28,324 nucleotides of DNA from Bordetella parapertussis (GTDB lineage Bacteria; Pseudomonadota; Gammaproteobacteria; Burkholderiales; Burkholderiaceae_B): the NCBI GenBank assembly GCA_945895265.1, contig CAMDEF010000047.1, forward strand, positions 1 through 28,324, read 5' to 3'. A program made the translations under genes and the position numbers. Under the pieces are notes generated by a model that made no database searches, was not told where the DNA came from, and worked only from the letters and a program-made list of their open reading frames with translations. Below, piece after piece: positions 16,785 to 26,400 of this stretch. How positions within the stretch are numbered: the stretch's first letter is position 1; each line of letters starts with the position of its first letter.

Positions 16785-18107
16785 ATGTCTAATGTTTTTC
16801 ATCGCTCGCCTCGACAACAATTGCCCACTGTTGTTGAGGGTCGCGGGATTGAGTTGGTCGACAGTACAGGCAAACGCTATCTTGACGCCTCGGGCGGCGC
16901 CGCGGTGTCTTGCTTGGGGCATAGCCATCCAGAAGTCGTACGTGCGATTCAGCAACAGCTTGACCAGATCGCTTATGCGCATACGTCATTTTTTACCAAT
17001 GAGCCTGCTGAGCAGTTGGCCACGACACTGGCGCAGTCTGCACCAGGTGATTTAAATCACGTGTTTTTTGTGTCAAGTGGCTCTGAGGCGATAGAGGCCT
17101 CACTCAAACTAGCGCGTCAATATTTTGTTGAGCGGGGCGAAACGCAGCGAAAACATTTTATTGCTCGACGACAGAGTTATCACGGCAATACCCTTGGTGC
17201 TTTAGCCATCGGCGGCAATGCCGGTCGTCGCCAACCCTTTCTGCCCTTGCTGGTCGCCGCGCACCATGTGTCGCCTAGTTACGCCTATCGTGAGCAGGAC
17301 GCGCAAGAAGATGATGCGCAGTACGCACAACGCTTAGCGGCCGAGCTTGAAGCGAAGATCCTTGAGCTTGGCCCTGAGACGGTAGCGGCTTTTGTTGCAG
17401 AGACTGTTGTCGGGGCGACTGCAGGGGCGCTTGCTCCGGTGGGTGACTATTTAAAGAAGATTCGTGCCGTTTGCGATCGTTATGGTGTGCTGCTGATTTT
17501 GGATGAAGTGATGTCTGGCATGGGCAGAACAGGCCATCTGTTTGCTTGTGAAGAAGATGGCATGGCGCCTGATATTATTGCGATTGCAAAAGGTCTTGGT
17601 GCTGGGTATCAACCAATCGGTGCAATGATTGCCTCGACTCGTATTTACGACACGATTGTGGGTGGCAGCGGTTTTTTTCAGCATGGGCACACCTATGTGG
17701 CGCATGTGGCTGCTTGCGCTGGTGCGCTTGCTGTGCAGCGTGTGATTCAAGAAGAGCATCTGTTAGACAATGTGAAAAAGCGCGGTGAGCAACTACGTCA
17801 ATTTCTGCGAGAGAAATTCTCTGATCACCCTCACGTGGGCGATGTGCGTGGCAGAGGGTTGTTTGTTGGCATAGAGTTTGTGCAAGACCGTTTGAGCAAA
17901 GCGGCCTTCGATCCTCACTTAAAAGTCCATGCTCAACTTAAGGTCAGTGGCATGAAGCACGGGCTACTAACGTACCCCTCAGGGGGTACGGTCGATGGCG
18001 TGCGAGGCGATCACGTATTGTTGGCACCGCCCTTTATTTGCACCGAAGCTGATATTGAACGGATCTGCGAGCGCTTTGTGAAAGCTGTTCAAGCCGTCTT
18101 GCCTTGA
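16785..18107 (+). CDS. Class-III pyridoxal-phosphate aminotransferase
   Basis: A 440-residue fold-type I aminotransferase of class III (omega-amino acid/GABA/ornithine group). It moves an amino group, usually from an omega- or beta-amine, to a keto acid. Seen: LDASGGAAVSCLGHSHPEV near the N-terminus, the cofactor phosphate-binding SSGSEAIEASLKLAR (97-111), SYHGNTLGAL (131-140), LILDEVMSGMGRTG with cofactor aspartate D240, and the Schiff-base lysine K269 in IAIAKGLGAGYQP. The C-terminal DHVLLAPPF is typical of the family. The substrate is not evident. It follows Bug receptor 2 by five bases and ends convergent with the hydroxy-acid dehydrogenase 16 bases away. Confidence 0.93.
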   Translation: MSNVFHRSPRQQLPTVVEGRGIELVDSTGKRYLDASGGAAVSCLGHSHPEVVRAIQQQLDQIAYAHTSFFTNEPAEQLATTLAQSAPGDLNHVFFVSSGSEAIEASLKLARQYFVERGETQRKHFIARRQSYHGNTLGALAIGGNAGRRQPFLPLLVAAHHVSPSYAYREQDAQEDDAQYAQRLAAELEAKILELGPETVAAFVAETVVGATAGALAPVGDYLKKIRAVCDRYGVLLILDEVMSGMGRTGHLFACEEDGMAPDIIAIAKGLGAGYQPIGAMIASTRIYDTIVGGSGFFQHGHTYVAHVAACAGALAVQRVIQEEHLLDNVKKRGEQLRQFLREKFSDHPHVGDVRGRGLFVGIEFVQDRLSKAAFDPHLKVHAQLKVSGMKHGLLTYPSGGTVDGVRGDHVLLAPPFICTEADIERICERFVKAVQAVLP

Positions 18108-18123
18108 GTTTGAAAAACACTCG

Positions 18124-19314
18124 CTAGACCTGTTCGAGGCGCGGGGCACCGCGAACACTGAGCAGGTCTGGGGTGACTTCAGTGAGATCTTTACACCCCA
18201 GCAGGGCCAGATCGCGATCAATTTCAGTGCGCAAAATATCGACAACCTTCGCAATGCCTTCGGTACCTGCGACCGCGGCACCGTAAAGTTGAGGGCGACC
18301 CACAAAAATAAGTTTGGCACCGAGGGCGATGGCTTTGAGCACGTCGGTTCCACGCCTAAAGCCTCCGTCAATCAACACCGGTAAGGTCTTGGGCACGCTG
18401 CGCACCACCTCGGGTAGGGCTTGCAGAGGCGCAATCGCACCGTCGAGTTGCCGACCACCATGATTCGACACAATTAACGCATCCATACCTGTAGCAGCGA
18501 CGAGCTCGGCGTCTTGAGGGTGCATCACACCTTTCACAAGAAGTTGACCAGGCCAGCGATCGCGCAGCCATTTCAGGTCTTCCCAACTCAACCGATCGCG
18601 TCCTGCCCGAAAGCCTTCGGCTGTGTTTTCTGTAATAGAGGGCCCCATGGTTTCGTACATATTGACAAACCGTGGCGTGCCCGTCGTCAACAGCGTTTTG
18701 GCAAATACCTCAAGTAACCAACGCGGATGCATCAAGCCACTGCCGATCAGCTTAGGCGTGAGTCGAAACGGAATCGTAAAGTCGTTGCGCTGATTGTTTT
18801 CACGATTGGCTCCTACGCAGGTGTCAATTGTGACGACGATGGTTTTTACACCCGCTGCGTCAAGGCGGTCTGCGATGTTGCCGATTCGCGTGCGGTCGCC
18901 CGGAAAATAACCTTGGTACCAACAGTGTGGGGCGAGTTTGACCAAGGTCTCGATGGCGACGTTCGAGGCTCCGCTAATGATATAGGGGAGTTGCGAGCGG
19001 GCAGCCTCGCGTGCAAGCTTACTGTCGCAGTCGTGGCAAACAATGGCGTTGACCCCCGTTGGCGCAAAGCCGAAGGGGCTTGCATAGGTCTGTCCCAATA
19101 CCGTGACCGACTGACTGCGCGCAGAGACATTGCGCAGCCCGCGGGCCCGAAACACAAGCTGATCAAAGACGGCGCGATTGCCGATGAGCGCGACTTCATC
19201 TTCAGTACCACCGCGCACGTATTCGAAGACTGCTTTTGGCAGCTGGTGTTTCGCTTGACGCTCGAAATCACCGATCGATAAAAGTCTGTGTAACGCGCTC
19301 ACTGAATTAGCCAT
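18124..19314 (-). CDS. FMN-dependent alpha-hydroxy-acid dehydrogenase/oxidase
   Basis: A 396-residue TIM-barrel flavoprotein of the L-lactate dehydrogenase/glycolate oxidase/mandelate dehydrogenase family; it oxidises a 2-hydroxy acid to the 2-keto acid, passing electrons to oxygen or the respiratory chain. Key positions visible: SPFGFAPTGVNAI, WYQGYFPGD, DTCVGANRENNQRN (the family's RE..RN), K261 in LLVKGV, the catalytic block SNHGGRQLDGA with H285 and R288, and the FMN-phosphate segment DGGFRRGTDVLKA. There is no cytochrome b2 domain and no long hydrophobic insertion to point to mandelate dehydrogenase. The substrate is unknown. It is followed on the DNA by Bug receptor 3 transcribed in the same direction, 85 bases upstream of it. 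Confidence 0.92.
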   Translation of the reverse strand: MANSVSALHRLLSIGDFERQAKHQLPKAVFEYVRGGTEDEVALIGNRAVFDQLVFRARGLRNVSARSQSVTVLGQTYASPFGFAPTGVNAIVCHDCDSKLAREAARSQLPYIISGASNVAIETLVKLAPHCWYQGYFPGDRTRIGNIADRLDAAGVKTIVVTIDTCVGANRENNQRNDFTIPFRLTPKLIGSGLMHPRWLLEVFAKTLLTTGTPRFVNMYETMGPSITENTAEGFRAGRDRLSWEDLKWLRDRWPGQLLVKGVMHPQDAELVAATGMDALIVSNHGGRQLDGAIAPLQALPEVVRSVPKTLPVLIDGGFRRGTDVLKAIALGAKLIFVGRPQLYGAAVAGTEGIAKVVDILRTEIDRDLALLGCKDLTEVTPDLLSVRGAPRLEQV

Positions 19315-19399
19315 CCCTAGCGGTGATTATCGAAACAAGCCCTGTCAAGCTTAGAAGACGGTTATTGCCGCAGCAATCCATGCGAGTGACCGGCGGTAG

Positions 19400-20383
19400 T
19401 TATTGACTTAACTGGGCACGGTTGCGCTCAATGAAGCTGCCTAGTTTCGTATACTCTTTCGCTAAAAAGGCTTCAAACTGTTTTGGATTCGAGCCGCCTG
19501 GAATAATTCCAAGCCCTGCGAAACGCTCACGCACGTCGGGTTGTGTCAGCACCGCCCTGACATCCGCTGACAGCTGTTCTTGAATGGCATTGGGCGTGGC
19601 ACTAGGGACCATGAGCCCGTACCAAGCCGTCATGTCAAAGTTTGGCAAGCCCACCTCAGTGGCGCTCGGAAGATCCCACCCGGGCATTCTATCTTTTAGG
19701 CCCATAAATAACGCCTTGACTCGCCCGCCGTCAGCGTGGGGTTTAAAAACCGCGCCCTCAAAAATGCCATCGATTTGCTTACCGATTAAGTCATTTAAGG
19801 CACCGATGCTGCCAGACTTATAGGGCGGGAACACCATCGGTACACCGGTTTGATTTGAGAATTCGAGTGCGGCGAAATGCATGCTTGCACCAATCGTTGA
19901 AATACCAAAATTCATCGGACGATTTTGTGCTTTGGCATAGGCGACGTATTCGGCAACCGTATTGGCCGGTACATCACTGCGAACCAACAGTGCCAAGGGA
20001 TAGGTTCCAAGCGTGGTGATTGGGGATAAGTCAGAGGCTTTATAGGGCAATTCTTTGATTAAAAACTGATTGCTAATCCATGCAAACGCGACGTACAAGA
20101 CGGTGTAACCGTCTGGTTTCGACTTAGCAACTAGGCTGGTGCCGATCACAGTCTGGCCACCTGGGCGGTTATCAACCACTACCGGCTGATTCCATTTTTT
20201 GCTGAGCGCTTGGGCGACGACGCGCGCCTGAGCATCTGAACTGCCCCCTACGCCGAAGGGCACAACGATCGTAACGGGCTTGTCAGGAAACGCAGCTTGC
20301 GCGGTGAGTGCGAGCAGACTTAGCGTGCTAAGCATTGTTCCCAGCACAAGGCGCTTTGCGATATGTGTAACGTTGTATCCCAT
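19400..20383 (-). CDS. Bug-family tripartite tricarboxylate receptor 3
   Basis: Periplasmic solute receptor, 327 residues. A Sec signal peptide ends at AQA/AF (after residue 30). Bug hallmarks: FPDKPVTIVVPFGVGGSSDAQARVVA, VVVDNRPGGQTVIGTSLVAKS, the PYKSGSIGALNDLIGKQIDG motif and LPNFDMTAWYGLMVPSATP. The ATG follows GGAGACATAAA, the same leader as livK. It precedes the hydroxy-acid dehydrogenase gene on the same strand, so the bound solute may be a hydroxy acid (inference). A 17-base tandem repeat lies in its leader or promoter region. Confidence 0.93.
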   Translation of the reverse strand: MGYNVTHIAKRLVLGTMLSTLSLLALTAQAAFPDKPVTIVVPFGVGGSSDAQARVVAQALSKKWNQPVVVDNRPGGQTVIGTSLVAKSKPDGYTVLYVAFAWISNQFLIKELPYKASDLSPITTLGTYPLALLVRSDVPANTVAEYVAYAKAQNRPMNFGISTIGASMHFAALEFSNQTGVPMVFPPYKSGSIGALNDLIGKQIDGIFEGAVFKPHADGGRVKALFMGLKDRMPGWDLPSATEVGLPNFDMTAWYGLMVPSATPNAIQEQLSADVRAVLTQPDVRERFAGLGIIPGGSNPKQFEAFLAKEYTKLGSFIERNRAQLSQ

Positions 20384-20811
20384 TTTATGTCTCCAGTTCG
20401 TGATGGTTGCTTTTGTATGATGGTCGCTTTTGTAATTTTTGAAGATCAGATCAGCCAGTCATTGCCTCTTGTCATCGTTTTCTATCCTAAACGATCCACC
20501 CGCAATCTGCAGTATTTTCTACGAAAAAGAATAACTTAGTTCGATTGGTGTTGTTTCTTTCGCTGCGTTTGGGGTGCTGTTCCTGTGTGTGACGTCTGAT
20601 TCCCTACGTTTGACGGAGCATTCACTAGGCATTTGCTTCTACGATCGCTAGATTGCATAAGGGTTCGTCAAATTCACAGCCTTTGCGTATTAAAATTAAA
20701 GACTCGTAGTTTCGTCAGGTTTCTGCGAGCCCGCTTGCGCTCTGGAGTTTTCTTGAAGTTTCGTCTTATGCGTAACCGCGTCACTCTGCTTTTTTTTGCT
20801 CTTCAGCCAAT
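20384..20811. other. 428-base divergent intergenic region with no supported gene
   Basis: This gap separates Bug receptor 3 (minus) from the RND operon (plus) and must carry the promoters of both. A plus-strand open frame at 20633-20821 has no coding character: it is rich in Arg, Leu, Phe and Cys and ends inside the outer-membrane factor gene. I see a tandem repeat near the Bug end and a run of eight T at 20790-20797 near the RND end. No gene for a local TetR, MarR or LysR regulator is present here, although RND operons often have one at this place. Confidence 0.6.
20401..20434. repeat. Tandem direct repeat, 17 bases twice
   Basis: TGATGGTTGCTTTTGTA (20401-20417) is followed without a gap by TGATGGTCGCTTTTGTA (20418-20434); the copies differ at one base. 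The pair begins 18 bases upstream of the Bug receptor 3 start codon. It may be a recent small duplication or a pair of binding sites. Confidence 0.85.
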
Positions 20812-22299
20812 ATGCCATTAACGGCCGTTTTTTTGATTCGCTTAGCGGTCTGTTTGGTAACGACTGGCGCGTTAGTGGGCTGTATCACCTTAGGGCCCGA
20901 TTACGACGCTCAACGTGCTACCCAAGTGCCTAACCAGCCCCAAGAATGGCAGCCTAAGGTTGCTCACGGTGGCGACCTTGCTTCGTTACAAGACTGGTGG
21001 CGTCAGTTCAATGACCCAACCTTAGTGGCGTTAATTGCTGCCGCCCAAGAGCAAAGCAACACCATGGCTCAGGCGGCTCTTAGAATCGCTCAAACTCGGG
21101 CTTTGTTAGTTGGGACGAATGCCGCGATGCTTCCTGCGGTGAGCGGCACGGCAACTGCCACGCGCGGTACCTTTCAGTTGGGCGGGCCCGTCGCGCTGGC
21201 TACGACCAGTCAAGCCCAGTTACAGTCTAGTTGGGAGCTCGATTTATTTGGTGGTTTGGCGCGCGGGGGTGAGGCTGCCCGGGCTAGGTTAGAGGCGCAG
21301 GTTGCTAACTGGCACGACGCGCGCATTGCCGTCGCCGCGGATACCGCAAATCTGTATGTGAATTATCGAGCCTGCGAGCAGTTTGTGGCCCTCGCCTCAG
21401 CAGACGCCACGTCGCGAGCCCGCACCGCTAAGCTCACCGAGCAACTGGCAGCTTCGGGGTTTCAGTCACCCGCCAACGCCGCGCTCGCGCGCGCCAGTGC
21501 TGCTGAGGGGCAGGGCCGCTGGGTGGCGCAACAAGCCGACTGTGATTTAGCGGTGAAAGCGTTGGTCGCGTTAACGAGCGTAGTTGAAGAGGATTTACGG
21601 CAACGCTTAGCGCCGCAGTCTAAGATCTTGCCTCGGCCCTTGATGCCGAGCGTGCAGCAAGTGCCCGCGCAGGTGCTCTCGCAACGTCCTGATCTAGCAG
21701 CGGCCGAGCGCGAGCTAGCCGCTGCCAGCGCTGATATTGGGGTTCGCGAGGCTGATCGGTTTCCACGACTGTCGCTGTTAGGAAGCATCGGCCCCTTAGA
21801 TTTCAGCACAGCAAATCTGGCAATGAGTGCAACAACGTGGTCGATTGGACCCTCGCTGACAATGCCTATTTTTGATGCCGGCCGTCGGGCAGCAAATGTT
21901 GATACAGCCAAAATTGCCTATCAAGCCGCTGAAGTGAATTACCGCAGTCAGGCCCGTCGTGCGGTACGCGAGGTTGAAGAGGCGCTTATTCGCCTGAACA
22001 GTTTGGCGTTGCGCGACACTGAGGCCGAGATCTCTTCCAAAGGTTATCGCCAGTCCCTGACGGCATCTGAAGAGAAATTCAAATTTGGTTTGGCGAGTGT
22101 GTTGGATCTTGAAGAGGTCAGGCGGCTCTCGGTGAATGCCGATAACATTTTGGCCTCAGTGCGGCGCGATCGTGTCAATGCCATGATCGCTTTATATCGT
22201 GCAGTGGGTGGCGGCTGGACCCTGACAGATTCGATGGCCTTGAATGGCCTGGCTCAGACAGCATTAAAAGACATGACTATAGGCAATTCAAAACCATGA
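20812..22299 (+). CDS. RND efflux outer-membrane factor lipoprotein (NodT family)
   Basis: TolC-like outer-membrane channel of a tripartite efflux pump, 495 residues. A lipoprotein signal ends in the lipobox LVGC, with C24 as the lipidated residue. The mature part has ITLGPDYDAQ, DWWRQFNDPTLVALIAAAQ, SWELDLFGGLARGGEAARARLEA and the second-repeat counterparts PMPSVQQVPAQVLSQRPDLAAAERELAAASADIGVREADRFPRLSLLG, all of which are standard for NodT-type factors with two internal outer-membrane efflux protein repeats. The ATG has no good ribosome-binding site, and a TAA lies 13 codons upstream in frame with no better start between. Its stop overlaps the next gene's start in an ATGA. The gene order with the outer-membrane factor first is less usual than last. 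Confidence 0.93.
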   Translation: MPLTAVFLIRLAVCLVTTGALVGCITLGPDYDAQRATQVPNQPQEWQPKVAHGGDLASLQDWWRQFNDPTLVALIAAAQEQSNTMAQAALRIAQTRALLVGTNAAMLPAVSGTATATRGTFQLGGPVALATTSQAQLQSSWELDLFGGLARGGEAARARLEAQVANWHDARIAVAADTANLYVNYRACEQFVALASADATSRARTAKLTEQLAASGFQSPANAALARASAAEGQGRWVAQQADCDLAVKALVALTSVVEEDLRQRLAPQSKILPRPLMPSVQQVPAQVLSQRPDLAAAERELAAASADIGVREADRFPRLSLLGSIGPLDFSTANLAMSATTWSIGPSLTMPIFDAGRRAANVDTAKIAYQAAEVNYRSQARRAVREVEEALIRLNSLALRDTEAEISSKGYRQSLTASEEKFKFGLASVLDLEEVRRLSVNADNILASVRRDRVNAMIALYRAVGGGWTLTDSMALNGLAQTALKDMTIGNSKP

Positions 22300-23423
22300 T
22301 ATTTAAACGACGCTCTAGCTTCAACAAAGTGGTGTTGAGCGGTCTGTTGAGCTTGGCAAGCTTTGTCACCTTGTCACACCTGGCGTGGACCCGCCAAGAC
22401 ACCCCGCGCGCCGGGTTGACCGTGACGGTGACTCGCCCTGTGCTCACTCAAATCTCGGCAGTGATCACCGCCAATGGCAGCGTCGCCGCCTGGCAAGAGG
22501 CTTTGATTGGGGCGCAGGTTGGGGGCTTACGCATGGCTGAGGTGCTGGTCAACGTGGGCGATGTTGTTCAAAAAGATCAGGTGCTCGCGCGCTTTGCAAC
22601 CGATACCGTGCTAGCTGACTTGGCAGTGCAAAAAGCGCAGCAAGCCGAAGCTGCAGCCGCGTTGGCCGATGCAAAAGCCAATGCTGCACGTGCTCGTAGT
22701 CTAAAAAATTCGGGTGCCTTATCCGCACAGCAAATCAATCAATATTTGACGGCCGAGCAAACGGCGCAAGCCCGACTTGAGGCCACAACGGCTCACGTAA
22801 ACGTACAAGAGTTAAGATTGAAATACGCTGAAGTGCGTGCCCCTGACGATGGCGTCATTTCAATGCGCCAAGCCACAGTGGGTTCGGTTGTTCCACCAGG
22901 GACCGAGTTGTTTCGGATGGTGCGTCAGCAACGCCTCGAATGGCGTGCTGAGGTGACCTCTGAAGAGCTCGGTCAAATTAAAGTCGGGATGCCGGTCAGT
23001 GTGTTTCCTGCGAGTTTGCCGAAGGGCGCACCCGCGATGCTCGGTAAGGTTCGTGTGATTGGCCCAACCGTTGATCCGCAGGCCCGAACTGCCGTGGTCT
23101 TTGTTGACTTACCTAAGAACCCGAACGATGAGCCACCTGTGCGAGCCGGTATGTTTGCAAGTGGCCAGTTTTTATTGGGTACCACACAAGGTTTGGCCCT
23201 GCCGCAAGAATCCGTGGTGATGCGTGACGGGTTTAGCTATGTGTTTAAAGTTGGCGAGAACCAACGCGTGGTGCAAACAAAGGTGAGCGTTGGGCGCCGC
23301 ATCGGCGCTCGAACCGAGGTGCTCAGTGGCGTAACAGTCAACGAAAATATTGTTGAATCTGGGGCTGGCTTTTTAACCAACGATGATTTGGTTGCTGTTG
23401 CAGCGACGGCTCAGCCCAAATAG
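22296..23423 (+). CDS. RND efflux periplasmic adaptor (membrane-fusion protein)
   Basis: HlyD/AcrA-like adaptor joining the inner-membrane pump to the outer-membrane channel, 375 residues. An N-terminal hydrophobic segment (about 13-30) has no lipobox cysteine, so it is an uncleaved anchor or a signal peptide, not a lipoprotein. Then come the first half of the lipoyl-like domain (ALIGAQVGGLRMAEVLVNVGDVVQKDQVLARF), an alanine-rich coiled coil (about 110-175) and the second lipoyl half (LKYAEVRAPDDGVISMRQATVGSVVPPGTELFRMV), followed by beta-barrel and membrane-proximal parts. It is coupled to the outer-membrane factor by an ATGA overlap and lies eight bases before the pump gene. Confidence 0.93.
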   Translation: MIFKRRSSFNKVVLSGLLSLASFVTLSHLAWTRQDTPRAGLTVTVTRPVLTQISAVITANGSVAAWQEALIGAQVGGLRMAEVLVNVGDVVQKDQVLARFATDTVLADLAVQKAQQAEAAAALADAKANAARARSLKNSGALSAQQINQYLTAEQTAQARLEATTAHVNVQELRLKYAEVRAPDDGVISMRQATVGSVVPPGTELFRMVRQQRLEWRAEVTSEELGQIKVGMPVSVFPASLPKGAPAMLGKVRVIGPTVDPQARTAVVFVDLPKNPNDEPPVRAGMFASGQFLLGTTQGLALPQESVVMRDGFSYVFKVGENQRVVQTKVSVGRRIGARTEVLSGVTVNENIVESGAGFLTNDDLVAVAATAQPK

Positions 23424-23431
23424 GCGCTTAG

Positions 23432-26400
23432 ATGAATTTTTCTGCCTTCTCGATTCGCAATCCTATCCCAGCGATCCTACTTTTCATTTTACTGTCGATT
23501 GCAGGAGTCTTAGCTTTCAAAGCGATTGGTGTCCAAGACTTTCCGGACATTGAATTACCGATGGTCACCGTCGAGGCGCAATTACCAGGTGCGGCACCTG
23601 CGACGCTTGAAACAGAGGTCGCGCGCAAGCTAGAAAATTCAATTGCTACCCTTCAGGGCATTAAAAATCTTTACACCAAAATACTTGAAGGTGTTGTGGT
23701 GATTACCATTGAGTTCGTACTTGAAAAAGACCCAATGGAGGCGGTGAACGATGTGCGCGATGCCGTGGCGCGTGTGCGGGCTGAGTTGCCTGCTGATGTG
23801 CGTGATCCAACGGTTGTGCGTGCGACAACAGCAGGTAAACCGTTGTTGACCTATGCGGTCACCTCTAAGCAAATCGACGAAGAGGCATTATCGTGGTTTG
23901 TGGATAACACCGTGGCTAAGCAGTTGCTGACGGTGAACGGCGTTGGCCGCGTGAAGCGCATGGGTGGTTTAACCCGCGAGGTGAGGGTCGAACTTGATGC
24001 AGCCCGGATGGCGGCGCTGAATGTGACGGCGGCTGAGGTTTCGCGTCGCTTACGGCAGATTCAACAAGAGGCACCGGGTGGGCGAGGGGACGTGGGCGGT
24101 GCCGAACAAGCCGTGCGCACCATCGCCACAGCGAGCACAGCAGACGATTTAGGTAAGCTAGATTTGTCTTTACAGGATGGACGAAGGGTTCGTCTCAATC
24201 AAATCGCAACGATTGTGGATACCACCGCAGAGCGTCGCTCGATGGCCTTGGTGAACGGTCAAACGGTCGTTGCCTTTGAAATCATGCGCAGCAAGGGCGC
24301 CAATGAAGTGACGTTGGCGCAAGAGGTTCGTCAGGTGATCAAAAACTTGCGACTCGCGCGTGCTGATATTCAAATCACAGAACAAATCGATAACGTCCAA
24401 AAAACTGAAGAGAACTTCGAAGGCTCGATGCACTTGCTTTACGAAGGTGCGATTCTGGCGGTGATTGTCGTTTGGTATTTTTTACGTGACTGGCGTGCCA
24501 CGATTGTATCGGCTGCGGCCTTGCCTTTGTCGATTTTGCCGGCATTTTTAGGGATCTATTTGTTTGGCTTCACCCTGAATATGGTGACACTAACGTCTCT
24601 AGCCTTGGTGGTTGGTATTCTTGTCGATGATGCGATCGTTGAAGTTGAAAACATTGCGCGCCATCTGCGCATGGGTAAAACACCGTTTCAGGCTGCGCTT
24701 GAGGCGGCCGATGAAATCGGCCTAGCCGTCGTTGCAACGACGTTTGCGTTGGTAGCTGTGTTTTTGCCGACCGCTTTCATGGCCGGGATTCCAGGAAAGT
24801 TTTTTAAACAATTTGGCTGGACCGCAGTACTCGCTATTTTAGCGTCGCTCTTGGTCGCACGTTTGCTGACTCCCATGATGGCTGCTTACTTGATGAAAGC
24901 AGTGCCCGAGTCAGCGCAAGAACCACCTGATGGTTGGGTGATGCGCAGTTACCTCAAATCAGTGAACTGGTGCTTGTCGCATCGGCTAGTGACACTTGTG
25001 TTGGCAACACTATTTTTTGCAGGATCCATTGCGCTAGTGCCGCTCTTGCCCAAAGGGTTTGTGCCGCCGGCGGATCGCAGTCAAACGCTAGTCAATATTG
25101 AGCGTGCACCTGGCAGCACCTTGCACGAGACCTATCTGGCGGCAGAGCGTGCGCGACTGAAGCTTGAGGCGATTCCTGAGGTGCTCAAAGTATTTAGCTC
25201 GGTCGGTGCCGGTGTGTCTGGCGATGCCTTTGCTCGAGGGTCTGCCGCCGAGGTACGCAAGGCCTCGTTGACGGTTACGCTGGTTCACCGTTCAGAGCGC
25301 AAAAAAAATCAGCAAGAGGTTGAAGCCGATATTCGAATGTTGCTTGCGCGCGAACCCGGCGTCCGCATTACGGTTGGGCCACAAGATGTTGGAGTCAAAA
25401 TGCAGATCGTTCTGCAGAGCGAGGATCCTCTTGCCTTGACAGCAGCTGCGCATGTCGTTGAAGGTGAACTGCGCGGCTTAAAAGGTGTTGGTAATGTGTT
25501 GTCGTCAGCGAGTTTGGTTCGCCCAGAATTGATCGTGCGACCAAATTTTGCTCGTGCGGCAGATCTAGGCGTGACTGCGCAAAGTATCGCTGAAACCTTA
25601 CGCGTTGCAACCAGTGGCGATTACGAGATCAGTTTGCCAAAATTGACCCTGTCCGAAAGACAGGTTCCGATTCGGGTCAAATTACCGGACGCTGCCCGCA
25701 CTGATATTGATGCGCTGGCGCGCTTAACGGTGCCGGGTCGGTTTGGCCCTGTTTTATTGGGTAACGTGGCAACCTTAACGATGGATAGTGGACCTGCGCA
25801 GATCGATCGTTTAAATCGTAGCCGCAATGTCGTGCTTGACGTCGAGTTGGGCTCACGCCAGTTGGGTGAGGTCTATGCTGAGGCGATGGCCTTACCGGGT
25901 TTGCGAAACTTGCCCGCTGGTGTGCGACAGACTGAATTAGGTGATGCGAAAGAAATGCAGGCGCTGTTTGCGAGTTTTGGGCTGGCAATGGCGATTGGTT
26001 TATTGTGCATTTATATGATTTTGGTTTTGTTGTTTCACGACTTCTTGCAGCCGATTACTATCTTGGGTGCCTTACCGCTTTCGATTGGGGGCGCTTTTGT
26101 TGCGTTGCTGTTGACCGGAAAAAGTTTTTCAATGCCCTCATTGATTGGTTTGATTATGTTGATGGGGATTGTGACCAAGAATTCAATTTTGCTAGTGGAG
26201 TATGCGATTGTGGCGAGGCGTGGTGGCATTTCACGCACCGAGGCTTTGATAGACGCGTGTCACAAGCGTGCACGCCCAATCGTGATGACAACGATCGCGA
26301 TGATCGCCGGGATGTTTCCGATTGCGATTGGCTGGGGGTCAGATCCAAGTTTTCGTTCGCCAATGGCGATCGCGGTAATGGGTGGTTTGTTGACCTCAAC

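Noticed and set aside
20633..20821. Possible 62-residue leader peptide or small gene before the RND operon
   Set aside because: The composition is not protein-like, no ribosome-binding site is seen, and it runs into the outer-membrane factor gene in another frame.
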